Source of the DNA: Pedobacter endophyticus
GTDB taxonomy: Bacteria; Bacteroidota; Bacteroidia; Sphingobacteriales; Sphingobacteriaceae
Direction: 5' to 3'
NCBI RefSeq assembly: GCF_015679185.1
Contig: NZ_CP064939.1
Coordinates: forward strand, 372,001 to 436,000
Length of the DNA: 64,000 nucleotides
Under the pieces are notes generated by a model. That model was not told where the DNA came from and did not search any database. It worked only from the letters and a program-made list of their open reading frames with translations. The translations under genes and the position numbers were made by a program. Position 1 is the stretch's first letter. Each line of letters opens with the position of its first letter. Below are positions 52,160 to 61,600 of the stretch, piece after piece.

Positions 52160-53353
52160 TTAATTCACTACCGGTAGCTTATAATATTGTGGCTTTTGTT
52201 CTTCCTCAAAAACAACATTTTCGAAGTCGGTAACCACATTGTACAACGTATCTCTTTCTATCGCTTTCCTGCCCACTTGCTTAATCAGGTTCACCAGTTC
52301 GCGGGTGCTCATCGCCGGGGTTTGCTCCTCTGCACCAGCCATCGAATAAATTTTTGTAGTATCATCCAAAGTACCGTCTATATCGTCGACACCGTAATTT
52401 AGTGAGAGCTGGGCTGTTTCGCGACTAATCATTGCCCAATAGGCTTTGATGTGGTCGAAGTTATCGAGATAAATGCGGGCAATGGCGTAATTTCTTAAAT
52501 CCTCTACTACAGACGATTCAGGAACATTGCTCATCTGGTTGTGCTGATTTCTGAACTTAAGCGGGATAAATGTTTGAAAACCACCGGTTCTATCTTGCAG
52601 CTTACGGAGTTTCTCCATGTGATCAACACGGTGCCAAAACTTTTCGATATGCCCATAAAGCATGGTAGCGTTACTTCTCATGCCCAGCTTATGCCATTCC
52701 TCGTGTATGGCCAGCCATTGTTCACCTGTACATTTGTCTTTGGCAATCTGATCGCGAATCTCAGCGTGGAAAATTTCAGCACCTCCACCCGGCATCGATT
52801 GTAAGCCTGCCTCTTTCATTAGCTTCATACCCGTGGCGTAATCTACTTTCGCCTTTTTAAATATGTAGTGATATTCAACCGGCGTTAATGCTTTTACATG
52901 CAACTCTGGGCGATGTGTCTTTATTGCGGTAAAAAGTGCCGAATAAAAGGACATATCGTATTGAGGCAACACGCCGCCTACAATATGAACTTCCGTCACC
53001 GGCTCGTTATCATACTTTTTAACAATGTCGAGCATTTGATCCATCGTTAATGCCCAACCTTCTTCTTTTTGCTTGATTAGTCGAGAATAAGAGCAAAATT
53101 TACAGTCGTAAACGCAAAGGTTGGTGGGCTCTAAATGGAAGTTGCGATTGAAATAAGTTTTATCGCCATGTTTTTCTTCGCGGATGAAATTGGCGAGAAC
53201 CCCAAGGTAGCCGAGTTCTGCGTGCTCGTAAAGATAAACGCCCTCATCAAATGTAATTCTTTCTTTTCGGAGGACTTTTTGTGCTATGCTTTGTAGTTCA
53301 GTTGATAATGAGGTATCAGCTAATATTTTTTCAACTTGCTCAGTTGTATTCAT
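52160..53353 (-). CDS. mqnE: aminofutalosine synthase (radical SAM)
   Basis: 397 aa. Radical-SAM cluster C80-VYD-C84-KF-C87, with SMPGGGAEIF further on; length and pattern fit MqnE, the second futalosine-pathway step, which joins the MqnA product with SAM-derived adenosyl radical. The -7-like TATTTTTG at 53370-53377 lies 17 bp before the ATG. Near mqnA on the same strand, supporting a shared role in menaquinone synthesis. Confidence 0.95.
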   Translation of the reverse strand: MNTTEQVEKILADTSLSTELQSIAQKVLRKERITFDEGVYLYEHAELGYLGVLANFIREEKHGDKTYFNRNFHLEPTNLCVYDCKFCSYSRLIKQKEEGWALTMDQMLDIVKKYDNEPVTEVHIVGGVLPQYDMSFYSALFTAIKTHRPELHVKALTPVEYHYIFKKAKVDYATGMKLMKEAGLQSMPGGGAEIFHAEIRDQIAKDKCTGEQWLAIHEEWHKLGMRSNATMLYGHIEKFWHRVDHMEKLRKLQDRTGGFQTFIPLKFRNQHNQMSNVPESSVVEDLRNYAIARIYLDNFDHIKAYWAMISRETAQLSLNYGVDDIDGTLDDTTKIYSMAGAEEQTPAMSTRELVNLIKQVGRKAIERDTLYNVVTDFENVVFEEEQKPQYYKLPVVN

Positions 53354-53369
53354 TCCTGATTATTTTCTA

Positions 53370-53377
53370 CAAAAATA
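53370..53377 (-). promoter_or_regulatory. -7 element of the mqnE promoter
   Basis: Reads TATTTTTG on the minus strand (full TAnnTTTG match), 17-24 bp before the mqnE ATG. No clear -33 TTTG. Confidence 0.45.
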
Positions 53378-53444
53378 CGATATTGAGCGGATTAGAAAAT
53401 CATTTTCTTGTAACAAACAAGGAAAAGGTTTATTGGTTCATTAT

Positions 53445-53469
53445 CCTTCGACTCCGCTCAGGATGACAC
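53445..53469. repeat. dispersed repeat: CCTTCGACTCCGCTCAG family
   Basis: CCTTCGACTCCGCTCAGGAT followed by GACAC. Same family as 44298, 53778, 53813, 55621 and 63959. Confidence 0.75.
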
Positions 53470-53471
53470 TT

Positions 53472-53643
53472 GGTTCATTAGTCATTGGTTCATTAAAGTC
53501 ATCCGATGAATATCGGCATATCGCATATATTCATCGGATGACTTATTGCTATTGGTCATTGGTTCATTAGTCATGGGTTCATCAAAGTCATCCGATGAAT
53601 ATCGGCATATCGCATATATTCATCGGATGACTCAATTGCTAAC
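53472..53643. repeat. two 89-bp tandem units, each with a 17-bp hairpin
   Basis: Units start at 53472 and 53561 (GGTTCATTAGTCAT...). Each holds a hairpin, 53497-53543 and 53586-53632, with perfect 17-bp arms AGTCATCCGATGAATAT / ATATTCATCGGATGACT and a 13-nt loop (CGGCATATCGCAT). A low-complexity stretch of TTGGTCATTGGTTCATT repeats surrounds and follows them. Confidence 0.85.
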
Positions 53644-53698
53644 TGCTAATTGGTCATTGGTAATTGGTCATTGGTTCATTGGTTCATTGGTCATTAAC

Positions 53699-53733
53699 AA
53701 AAAAAACACCTCTTTTCAGAAGTGCTTTTTTTA
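53699..53733 (-). terminator. terminator downstream of the lipocalin-like lipoprotein gene
   Basis: AAAAAACACCTCT and AGAAGTGCTTTTTT arms with one mismatch, one bulge and strong A/T runs, about 130 bp after the stop of the minus-strand gene at 53863. Confidence 0.55.
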
Positions 53734-53777
53734 TCTTTTTGCTAGTGTTATGTCAAACATTCATGTCACGCCGATGG

Positions 53778-53835
53778 TCACCTTGAGCGGAGTCGAAAGG
53801 CCGGTAAATTGGGCTTCGACTCCGCTCAGCCTGAC
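53778..53835. repeat. inverted pair of the CCTTCGACTCCGCTCAG repeat
   Basis: GTCACCTTGAGCGGAGTCGA (53778) and CTTCGACTCCGCTCAGCCTG (from 53814) face each other around AAAGGCCGGTAAATTGGG, making a full palindromic element just downstream of the 53863 gene. Confidence 0.75.
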
Positions 53836-53862
53836 AAAGTATCGTTGATACGACCATAATAA

Positions 53863-54357
53863 TTAGTTTGCAGCGGGAGAAAAAGTTAACACAATATTAG
53901 CTGTTTTTCCGCCGAATTCTATTGGCGATTTCATTACCATACTCCCCTTTGAAAGTTGAGTCAATACCAAACGGTAACCCTCAGTTACGTTCTTCGCCTT
54001 ATCGCCTTCGTATATTTTCTTAAATTGAAAGGTTTCTTCAGCTGGTGTTGCCGACCAAAAGATGGTTTGCATTACCGATCCGCACTCGCTGGATGTAGGC
54101 AAAGTGTACGAACCGTTTCCACTGTTGGTTAATTTCCATGTACTGCCCTCGAAACATTTGTATGATTTTTCGCCAAATAAACCTTGTACCGCCTGATCTG
54201 GCAATCCCTCCAGCGCTATATTGTTTAACACCCAGGTACCGGTGATGGTACCTCTGCCGCCGTTAATGCCTGTTGTTGCATTTTTTGTAGATGAACAACT
54301 CTGTAACATTACTAAAGTAGAGCATGCTATTGCGATAGCTATAAATAATCTTTTCAT
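53863..54357 (-). CDS. lipocalin-like/META-type lipoprotein
   Basis: 164 aa. Lipobox MLQSC with Cys21. GTWVLNNIALEGLPDQA and GSTWKLTNSGNGSYTLP resemble the lipocalin-like beta-barrel used by many Bacteroidota lipoproteins, with a later pair of strands (RLVLTQLSKGSMVMKSPIEF). Exported and membrane anchored. Ligand unknown. Its downstream region has repeats and a probable terminator. Alternatively a META-domain protein; the two are hard to separate by eye. Confidence 0.7.
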   Translation of the reverse strand: MKRLFIAIAIACSTLVMLQSCSSTKNATTGINGGRGTITGTWVLNNIALEGLPDQAVQGLFGEKSYKCFEGSTWKLTNSGNGSYTLPTSSECGSVMQTIFWSATPAEETFQFKKIYEGDKAKNVTEGYRLVLTQLSKGSMVMKSPIEFGGKTANIVLTFSPAAN

Positions 54358-54480
54358 TTCAGTTTAATTTTAATTTCGGGAAACTGATTACATAAATCTT
54401 GCCAAAACAATTACGAAGCTTAAATTAGCGGCGAATTATTAAATTGCCTCGCGAATAATCGATTAAAACAATAAATCATC

Positions 54481-55596
54481 ATGAAACCCGAAACCCTTGC
54501 TATTCACGCCTCTAATCTGGTAAAAAATACCACCGGAGATGTTACTCCCCCAATAAATTTATCGACGACATTTTTTCGCGACGAACATGGCGGTTATCCG
54601 GGCGGGCACATGTACAGCCGTGTAAGTAACCCAAACCGGTCTGCTTTAGAAAACACTGTAGCTAAATTAGAGTACGGTAAAGACGCTGCGGCTTTTGCAT
54701 CGGGCAATAATTGCGGGTTAAGTCTTTTTCAGGCACTGCGGCCCGGTAGCCATATCCTGGCGCCCGATGATATGTACTGGGGAATTAAAAAACAGCTGCT
54801 TACTATTTTTAATGAAATACTTGAATTTGACTTTGTCGATCAAACGGATTTAAACCTGATAAAATCCAGCATTAAGCCCAACACGCAGCTCATTTGGATT
54901 GAAACACCGTCGAACCCACTGTTAAAGATCACTGATATAGCCGAAATTGCGAAAATTGCAAAAGCACATCAAATTACCCTGGCCTGCGATAGCACCTTTG
55001 CCTCACCGATTCTGCAAAACCCAATTCTGCTTGGCGCCGATATTGTAATGCACAGCAGCACAAAATACCTGGGTGGCCACAGCGACATTTTGGGTGGAAT
55101 ATTGGTTACTGCCAGGAAAGATGAACTTTGGGAAAAGATTAAAAATATTCAGCAAACCGGCGGCGCTGTCCCCTCTCCGTTCGATTGTTATTTACTTTGC
55201 CGAAGCATTAAAACATTGGCTTACCGAATGAAGGGGCACTGCGAAAACGGTCGCCTTGTTGCACAGTTCCTCGTTAATCATCCAAAGGTTGAAGCCGTTT
55301 TTTATCCCGGTTTGGAAACTCATCCGCAACACGAAATTGCCAAAAAACAAATGAAAGATTTTGGAGGCATGATGTCTTTTTTAGTTAAAGGCGATGCAGA
55401 AGCAACCAGCAAAGTTGTAAATAAAGTAAAGTTGTTTGCCCAGGCCACCAGTTTAGGGGGCGTAGAAAGCTTAATCGAGCACCGTTATTCGGTTGAAGGG
55501 CCCGACAGTAAAACACCAAAAAACCTGTTGCGGATTTCGGTCGGGCTTGAACATGTAGATGATATAATTGCCGATTTGGAACAGGCTTTGGGTTAA
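54481..55596 (+). CDS. Cys/Met-metabolism PLP enzyme (cystathionine synthase/lyase family)
   Basis: 371 aa. Phosphate-binding MYSRVSNPNR near 44-53, K195 in SSTKYLGGHSD forming the PLP aldimine, and ACDSTFASPILQNP. All match the trans-sulfuration family (MetB/MetC/MetZ-like). Whether it makes or splits cystathionine cannot be settled from motifs. Single gene. The downstream repeat is at 55621. Confidence 0.9.
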   Translation: MKPETLAIHASNLVKNTTGDVTPPINLSTTFFRDEHGGYPGGHMYSRVSNPNRSALENTVAKLEYGKDAAAFASGNNCGLSLFQALRPGSHILAPDDMYWGIKKQLLTIFNEILEFDFVDQTDLNLIKSSIKPNTQLIWIETPSNPLLKITDIAEIAKIAKAHQITLACDSTFASPILQNPILLGADIVMHSSTKYLGGHSDILGGILVTARKDELWEKIKNIQQTGGAVPSPFDCYLLCRSIKTLAYRMKGHCENGRLVAQFLVNHPKVEAVFYPGLETHPQHEIAKKQMKDFGGMMSFLVKGDAEATSKVVNKVKLFAQATSLGGVESLIEHRYSVEGPDSKTPKNLLRISVGLEHVDDIIADLEQALG

Positions 55597-55620
55597 GGGT
55601 CTTGTATTTCTCTCAAACAG

Positions 55621-55717
55621 CTCTTCGACTCCGCTCAGACGGACAATCGCGGCGATCGTCATTCCTAGTGGCGACAGGTATCTCTCCCGATGAAAAATCG
55701 GCATTGGATATGACGGG
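55621..55717. repeat. two dispersed repeats between genes
   Basis: CTCTTCGACTCCGCTCAGAC (55621-55640) and, at 55658-55717, GTCATTCCTAGTGGCGACAG, TATCTCTCCCGATGAAAAAT and ATATGACGGG, the inverted partner of 27631-27679. Confidence 0.7.
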
Positions 55718-55722
55718 TGTCG

Positions 55723-56805
55723 TTACAAAGTAACCACCTGCCCCGTCTTTACCGATTCATCGCAAGCAAACGCAATCTTCAAACTATTTATCGCATCTTC
55801 CGTTGCCTGGTTTAAATCCAAATCTTCGTTCATGGCCTTTAAAAAGAAACGTTGTTCGCGGTTACAAAGTTCCTGATGATCGGGTTCATCTTGCAAATCC
55901 AAATATTCGTCAGGGCTTAAGAAACAGTCGTCATCGTTTAAGGCTGCGTGATGGATTTTAATCGATTCCGTTTTGGTATGCGAATCAATGTCATCAGAAT
56001 TACCGGCTTGTGATGCTTTTTTGGCAACTATGGAAACGGCTCCCTTCGGACCAAAAACATCCTTGATAAAAAAAGCATTATCACTTACCATCGGGCCCCA
56101 GCCGGCTTCGTACCAGCCAATAGAACCATCGGCGAACCGAATTTGCAGCTGGCCGTAATTGTAGTTCCATGCAGGAATATCATCTGTTAGCCTTGCACCG
56201 ATGGCACTTACCTGAACGGGCTTCGAGCGGGTCATCTGGCACATTACATCGATATAATGTACGGCGCAATCTACAATCGGGCTTAAGCTTTTCATTAAAT
56301 TACGGTGAACCGTCCATTTTGCACCCTGACTTTGCTGGTTCAGGTTCATGCGCATAACCAGAGGCTTACCCATTTGTTGTGATAATTCTATAAACTTCTC
56401 CCACGAGGGATGGTAACGCAATATATACCCGACCACCAGCTTTTTATTTGCTTTCGTTGCCGCCTCAGCCACCCGAACGGCACCCTCAACGGTATCAGCC
56501 AAAGGTTTTTCAATAAATACATGACACCCTTTTTCGAATGCCTGCACAGCAAACTCCTCGTGTGTATCAGGGTAAGTAGAAATACAAACCGCATCAGGTT
56601 TGGTGGCCTCCAGTGCTTCATTGTAATCGTTAAAAAGTGTATAGCCGCCACCAAGCCGCTGGTTCAGTACCACCTTGCTGTTGCCGGTTGAGACCAGACC
56701 ACAGATCTCAAAACCGGGCAAAGTGTGATATGCCATCGCGTGAGACGCACCCATATTGCCGCAACCGACAACCAGCACCCGTAAATTTTTATTTGTATTT
56801 AACAT
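55723..56805 (-). CDS. Gfo/Idh/MocA-family oxidoreductase (cytosolic)
   Basis: 360 aa from the ATG at 56805 (MLNTNKNLRVLVVGCGNMG); the open frame begins earlier at a TTG. The Rossmann motif GCGNMGASH, the EKPLAD motif with the conserved Lys and a C-terminal beta domain define the family, which interconverts sugar or sugar-acid hydroxyls with NAD(P). No Tat signal, unlike the two related genes upstream in the cluster, so it would act in the cytosol. It lies 105 bp downstream of the next family member. Confidence 0.92.
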   Translation of the reverse strand: MLNTNKNLRVLVVGCGNMGASHAMAYHTLPGFEICGLVSTGNSKVVLNQRLGGGYTLFNDYNEALEATKPDAVCISTYPDTHEEFAVQAFEKGCHVFIEKPLADTVEGAVRVAEAATKANKKLVVGYILRYHPSWEKFIELSQQMGKPLVMRMNLNQQSQGAKWTVHRNLMKSLSPIVDCAVHYIDVMCQMTRSKPVQVSAIGARLTDDIPAWNYNYGQLQIRFADGSIGWYEAGWGPMVSDNAFFIKDVFGPKGAVSIVAKKASQAGNSDDIDSHTKTESIKIHHAALNDDDCFLSPDEYLDLQDEPDHQELCNREQRFFLKAMNEDLDLNQATEDAINSLKIAFACDESVKTGQVVTL

Positions 56806-56910
56806 GAGGTCAATATCGTTATCATTTTTGTACAAGGCGTTTTAGCCAATTTATAATCATCAATTATATTAAACGCTAATTTAACTTAGCTGCGCAATAC
56901 CCTGTAGCTT

Positions 56911-58362
56911 TTAAACACCCAGACTCCAGCCCGCACGGTATTCGCGTTTTACAAACTGGTTTACCTCGTCGAAGTTGGTTACCCGTAAATTTTGTTTATC
57001 CCATAAAAGCTTGATGTCCCTCCCCGGGTAGGTAAAACCCTTGCCGTCTGCTTTAGGTTTTTGCACATCCGTACCCCGAATAGCCAGGTTCGCAATTAAC
57101 AGCGTTTCAGTAACCGGGCCGGCAATTTCGAAAGGCGAGCTCAGCTGAATTTTTCCATAGCCCGCAATAGCAGCCTCTGCCCATTGCCAATAATGCCCAT
57201 CAACACCACCCTTAACCCGTTCAATTTTTGGTTTAACATGTACCTCGTTCGTTCGCGATAGGGGCAATAATCGTGGGTTTGCACCATAAACGTCGCACAT
57301 CATCTTTCCCTTTGTTCCCTCAAACAACACGCCGTTGGCGCCGAAGCTTTCGTTCGGGCCCAGTTCTTCGGGACGGGCAGGTTTAATTCCTCCGTCCATC
57401 CAATGGATCTGCAAGTTGCCTTTCGTCTTCTTTGTTTTCTCAAAAGTAAGAATGACATGGCTCGATGGCGGACAACTATCAGGAAAATAGCCTCTTTTAA
57501 ATTCGTCTACATAAATGCTTCCAACGCTACACTGCACATCAATCGGTGTGTCCAATCCCAAAACCCGGATAGGTGGTTCGATCAAATGACAACCCATATC
57601 GCCAATGGCGCCTGTTCCGTAATCCCACCAGCCCCTCCAGTTAAATGGAACCAATTTTTCTACGTACGGTTTATAGGGAGCACTACCCAGCCATAAGTCC
57701 CAATCCAGTTCCGGAGGCACATTTCCGCCGGTAGAAGGCCACAAAATGCCTTGCGGCCACGATGGGCGATCAGTCCAGCAGTATACCGTGTGCACCTTGC
57801 CAATGATACCCGCATTGCACCAGTCTTGTAACTGCCTTACGCCATCGCCCGATGAACCCTGGTTTCCCATCTGCGTTACCACCTGGTAGCGGTTAGCGGC
57901 TTCAGTGAGTTTACGTGCTTCGTAAATGTCGTGCGTTAAAGGCTTTTCTACATACACGTGTTTACCCATTTGCATCGCAGCCATGGCAATCATGGCGTGG
58001 TTATGATCGGGAGTTGAAACCACCACGCCATCGATGTTTTTGTGCTCTTTTTCGAGCATCACACGATAATCTTTGTAATATTTTGCCTTTGGGAAGCTCT
58101 TTACCGAGTTGGCCGCCCTCCTATCATCAACATCACACAAAAATGCAATGTCCGATTTACCGCCTTTGTAAATATTGGCCAGGTTGCTTTGTCCCTTGCC
58201 CCCTACGCCCACGCCAGCAACCATTAACCGATCGCTGGGTGCCAAAAACCCCTTGCCTAACACGTGGCGGGGCACAATCATAAATCCTGCGGCTGCAAGG
58301 GCCGTCGCTTTAATAAAGTTTCTTCTTGACTTGGAGTGCAATGATTCTTTTGTCTGTTCCAT
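56911..58362 (-). CDS. Gfo/Idh/MocA-family oxidoreductase with Tat signal (1)
   Basis: 483 aa. RRNFIKA at 13-19 plus a hydrophobic segment (ALAAAGFMIVP) is a twin-arginine signal, so the folded enzyme with its bound NAD(P) would be exported. GVGVGGKGQSN gives the cofactor fold; EKPLTHDIYEAR carries the conserved Lys; GGWWDYG-like and GDMGCHLIEP resemble the metal-free oxidoreductases often found with DUF1080 proteins. Oxidises a sugar at the cell surface or periplasm, by family analogy. Part of the 56-63 kb cluster. Confidence 0.93.
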   Translation of the reverse strand: MEQTKESLHSKSRRNFIKATALAAAGFMIVPRHVLGKGFLAPSDRLMVAGVGVGGKGQSNLANIYKGGKSDIAFLCDVDDRRAANSVKSFPKAKYYKDYRVMLEKEHKNIDGVVVSTPDHNHAMIAMAAMQMGKHVYVEKPLTHDIYEARKLTEAANRYQVVTQMGNQGSSGDGVRQLQDWCNAGIIGKVHTVYCWTDRPSWPQGILWPSTGGNVPPELDWDLWLGSAPYKPYVEKLVPFNWRGWWDYGTGAIGDMGCHLIEPPIRVLGLDTPIDVQCSVGSIYVDEFKRGYFPDSCPPSSHVILTFEKTKKTKGNLQIHWMDGGIKPARPEELGPNESFGANGVLFEGTKGKMMCDVYGANPRLLPLSRTNEVHVKPKIERVKGGVDGHYWQWAEAAIAGYGKIQLSSPFEIAGPVTETLLIANLAIRGTDVQKPKADGKGFTYPGRDIKLLWDKQNLRVTNFDEVNQFVKREYRAGWSLGV

Positions 58363-58630
58363 TTTATCTGATTGTGTGATAATAATCTAATTTAACATTG
58401 AATGTATGATAAGGGCTTTTTGTTGCCGTTAACTAAATTACAGCCTTTTTTTTCTGAAAATGAGCATTTAGCGCAAGTTGGCTGCCTTAGTTTTGTTGTT
58501 GTCATTCTGACGAAGGAAGAATCTCTGACCTACCAGTCACCAAAACTTGCCTTACTGCTGCCGCCCCTGGCCATTTTGGTTTGTACTTAAATTGAAGCCA
58601 GCTTCCCTGCGCTCAGGATGACAGCAGTTA
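58363..58630. other. 268-bp intergenic region with degenerate repeats
   Basis: TTGTCATTCTGACGAAGGAA with GAATCTCTGACC (near 58498) and CCTGCGCTCAGGATGACAGC (58604-58623) are the ends of a dispersed element. No gene. Confidence 0.5.
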
Positions 58631-61600
58631 CTACTTCTTCTTGCTCAAATCCTTAATGCGGATATTCCTAAACTGTACAAAAGAGCCGTGTCCTAAAAAG
58701 CCGATATGCCCACTGTTGCGTAATAGGCCCGGATGTTCCTTTCCATCTGCTGCCCCGTTTTTACGAGCTTCGGTAATATCGCCATCTAAAATGACCTCGC
58801 CATTTAAAATCACCTTAATTTTCGGCCCTTTAACAATTACTTCCTGGTAGTTCCATTCGCCCACTGGCTTAAGAAAACCCCTTTTTGCAGGCAGCGTACC
58901 ATACACTGAGCCATGATATTGATACACATGCAGGTTTTTATAAATTGGTGCATCGTTATCCAAAATCTGTAGTTCCATTCCCGTATAAGCGGCATCGCCC
59001 GCTAACGGTGCACGAATGCCCAAACCATTGTTTGCGCCGGGGGTGAGCTGAAATTCAAACCGGAAGATAAAATCACTAAATTCATCTTTGGTAAATAAAT
59101 TGCCACCAGAGCCCTTGTCGGGCTTCGGTCGAATGGCGATGTTGCCGTCTTCAATCGAATAATCGACCGTGTTCCCGGTCCATTGATGCATATTGGTGCC
59201 GTCGAAAAGGACTTTATAACCCTCTTTCTTTTCGGTTGCACTCAATTGGAAGGGTTTAACCCGCGGCAGTTCACGAATGTAAATATCGCGGTAAACCACC
59301 GGCGAACCGTGTGCCTGCAGTTCAATCTGCTCTTCGGCAAAAATCGGTAAATTTCTGTCCCAGTAGTTCTCTAAGATGATATTGTCTGTTACCAGTTCGC
59401 CGTTAAGGTAGACGGTCACCCGATCGCCTTTCATCAGTATTCTAAAGGTATTCCATTCGTCAATTTTGTTGTCAGCTACCTTTAACGGTTTGCTTTCGTT
59501 CACTTTATTATTGTATAAACCGCCCGAGCCTACCTGGGCGCCAACGTTGGTGCGGGCATTGTCCCAAATTTGTACCTGCGGTGTCCCGCGAAGGTATATT
59601 CCCGCGTCTCCCTCACCTTTTTTGTCGTCAACAATTTTCCAATCAACCAACATCTCAAAGTCGCCATATTTTTTCACCGTTGCCAGGTTGTTTCCTTTGC
59701 CCACGAAATGAAGCTCGCCATTAATGGGTTTCCAGCTTTGCTGCGCCTCGGCATCTGCCTTTTCTTGTTCGGCAGCAAGGGTTTTTGCATCCATTTTCGA
59801 GCGCTTAATCGGGTCGGCCACTAAACCCTTCCATCCCGTTAGGTCGGTACCATTAAAAATGGATACGAACCCTTCTCCCGGGTTCATTTCGTTGATGTAT
59901 TTGCGCATGCCTTCTTTTTGGTAGCCGCTATCAGGCCCTGTTATTACGGCAATGGCTTTGTTTAACAGGTTTTTAACCAAATCGCCATTATACGTTCCGG
60001 AAAGGGTAATATTCATCACAGACTGTGCTGCGGCTTGCTGCAGCGCAGGATCATCGAGGTATTTGCCGGAAAAAACGAGCGAATTGAAACACTTGGCTTG
60101 CGCTAAATCAGTTAAGATTTGCTGCTTTTGTCCGTCCGTCTGCGCCACGTCCATCGCATTGCGAAGCATCAGGAACTTTTGTTCTGCAGTTGCATTGCTT
60201 GTTCGGATCTGTTTTAGATATCCCTCAATCGCCATCGCTAAAAAAGACGGATTCTTTGTCTGTCTTGCAATCGCGATCAACGCCGCGGATGCTGTGGCAT
60301 CTTTCCATGCTGCAAGGGCTTCAATAGCTGCTTTCTGCGTAGTTTCGTTTCCTGCTTTATAAGCATCGGTCACTGCGGTGAGCGACTGGTTGCCGCCCAG
60401 ACTCGCCAAAACTTTGTAAAAAAGCGCCTTCTTTTTTTCAGGAGCCGTGTTCATCTGCGCCAATACAATTTCAACGGTTTTTGTACTGTCGCCGCTATTT
60501 ACAGCAGCAACCAGCGCCTTTTGAACGGCAAGTTCATCGGCGCCGGTACTCTCATTCAGCAGATTGAACAGCTGTGGAAGATTATCGCTTATGGCCACCG
60601 AACTCAGTGCTGCGTAGGCCGCTGTTCTCACTTCGGGATGCGTATTTTTTAATTGTGCATAAACGGCTTCCAACTGTACGTTTGCAGCCCGAGACGCCAG
60701 CAAATTCAGCAATACAATTTGAGTACTGGGCTTCGATGACGGAATGGCGGCGGCAATTGGTGCGGTAATGTCGGTGCCTTTCATGCGTTTTATGGCATCT
60801 GAACTGGCCTGAAGCGTCGTAGAGTCAGCATTTTTCATTAATTTCAGTAACTTGCTCAATACTTTATCCTGACCGATGCTTACGGCTGCATCAATTGCAG
60901 CAAGTTTTACTTTGGGATTTTTGTTGTTGAAGTGTTTAACTATTGCATCGAGCGCCTGCCCGGCCGGTACTTTACCGAGGGTGTTTATGATATCGGCTTT
61001 TACCTCATTGCCGGCCTTGTTCATGGTATTAACCCAGGCAGCGGTATTGCCACCTTTAATATAGGGTATTGCAAAAGCCAAAGCAGCCTTGCGGTAACGG
61101 GGGTTGGCATCGGTAGCGGCGGTTAACAACAACTGCTGATTATCATCGGTGGCCTCAACCAACAATTTTAATGCAGCGATATGAACATTGATCATTTCTG
61201 CGGCATTCGTTCTTGTCCAAACGTCTTTTGCAATTTTTGAGGCAAGTTCTTTATTTCCGTTCTTAAGTTGTTGGTTCGCAAAAACGAGGTAGCTGCCTAC
61301 GGCGTTGGTGTTTTCGAATTTGTAGCCGGCTTTTTCTGTGGCTGCGGCCAGTGTTTTTTCCGAAGCGGGATCGGCTATGTAGGCCAAACTGTAGAGGGCC
61401 ATTTTAGCCAAGGCCGGATCTGCATCAGTGGCTAACGGGATTAATTTCTCTGCGGCTTTTTGATAACGGATGTCGCCCAAAGCTTCTACAATTGCAATGC
61501 GGGCATTTCCCTTTGCATTGCTTAATCCGTTTAAAAGTGTAACCTTGGCGTTTTCTGTGTTGATTTTTACCAAAGCCCGGGCTGCTACATCTGCAAGGAA

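Noticed and set aside
53281-53848. Frames of 61-100 codons around the 53.5-kb hairpins
   Set aside because: They translate the hairpins and TTGGTCATT repeats; composition is not protein-like.
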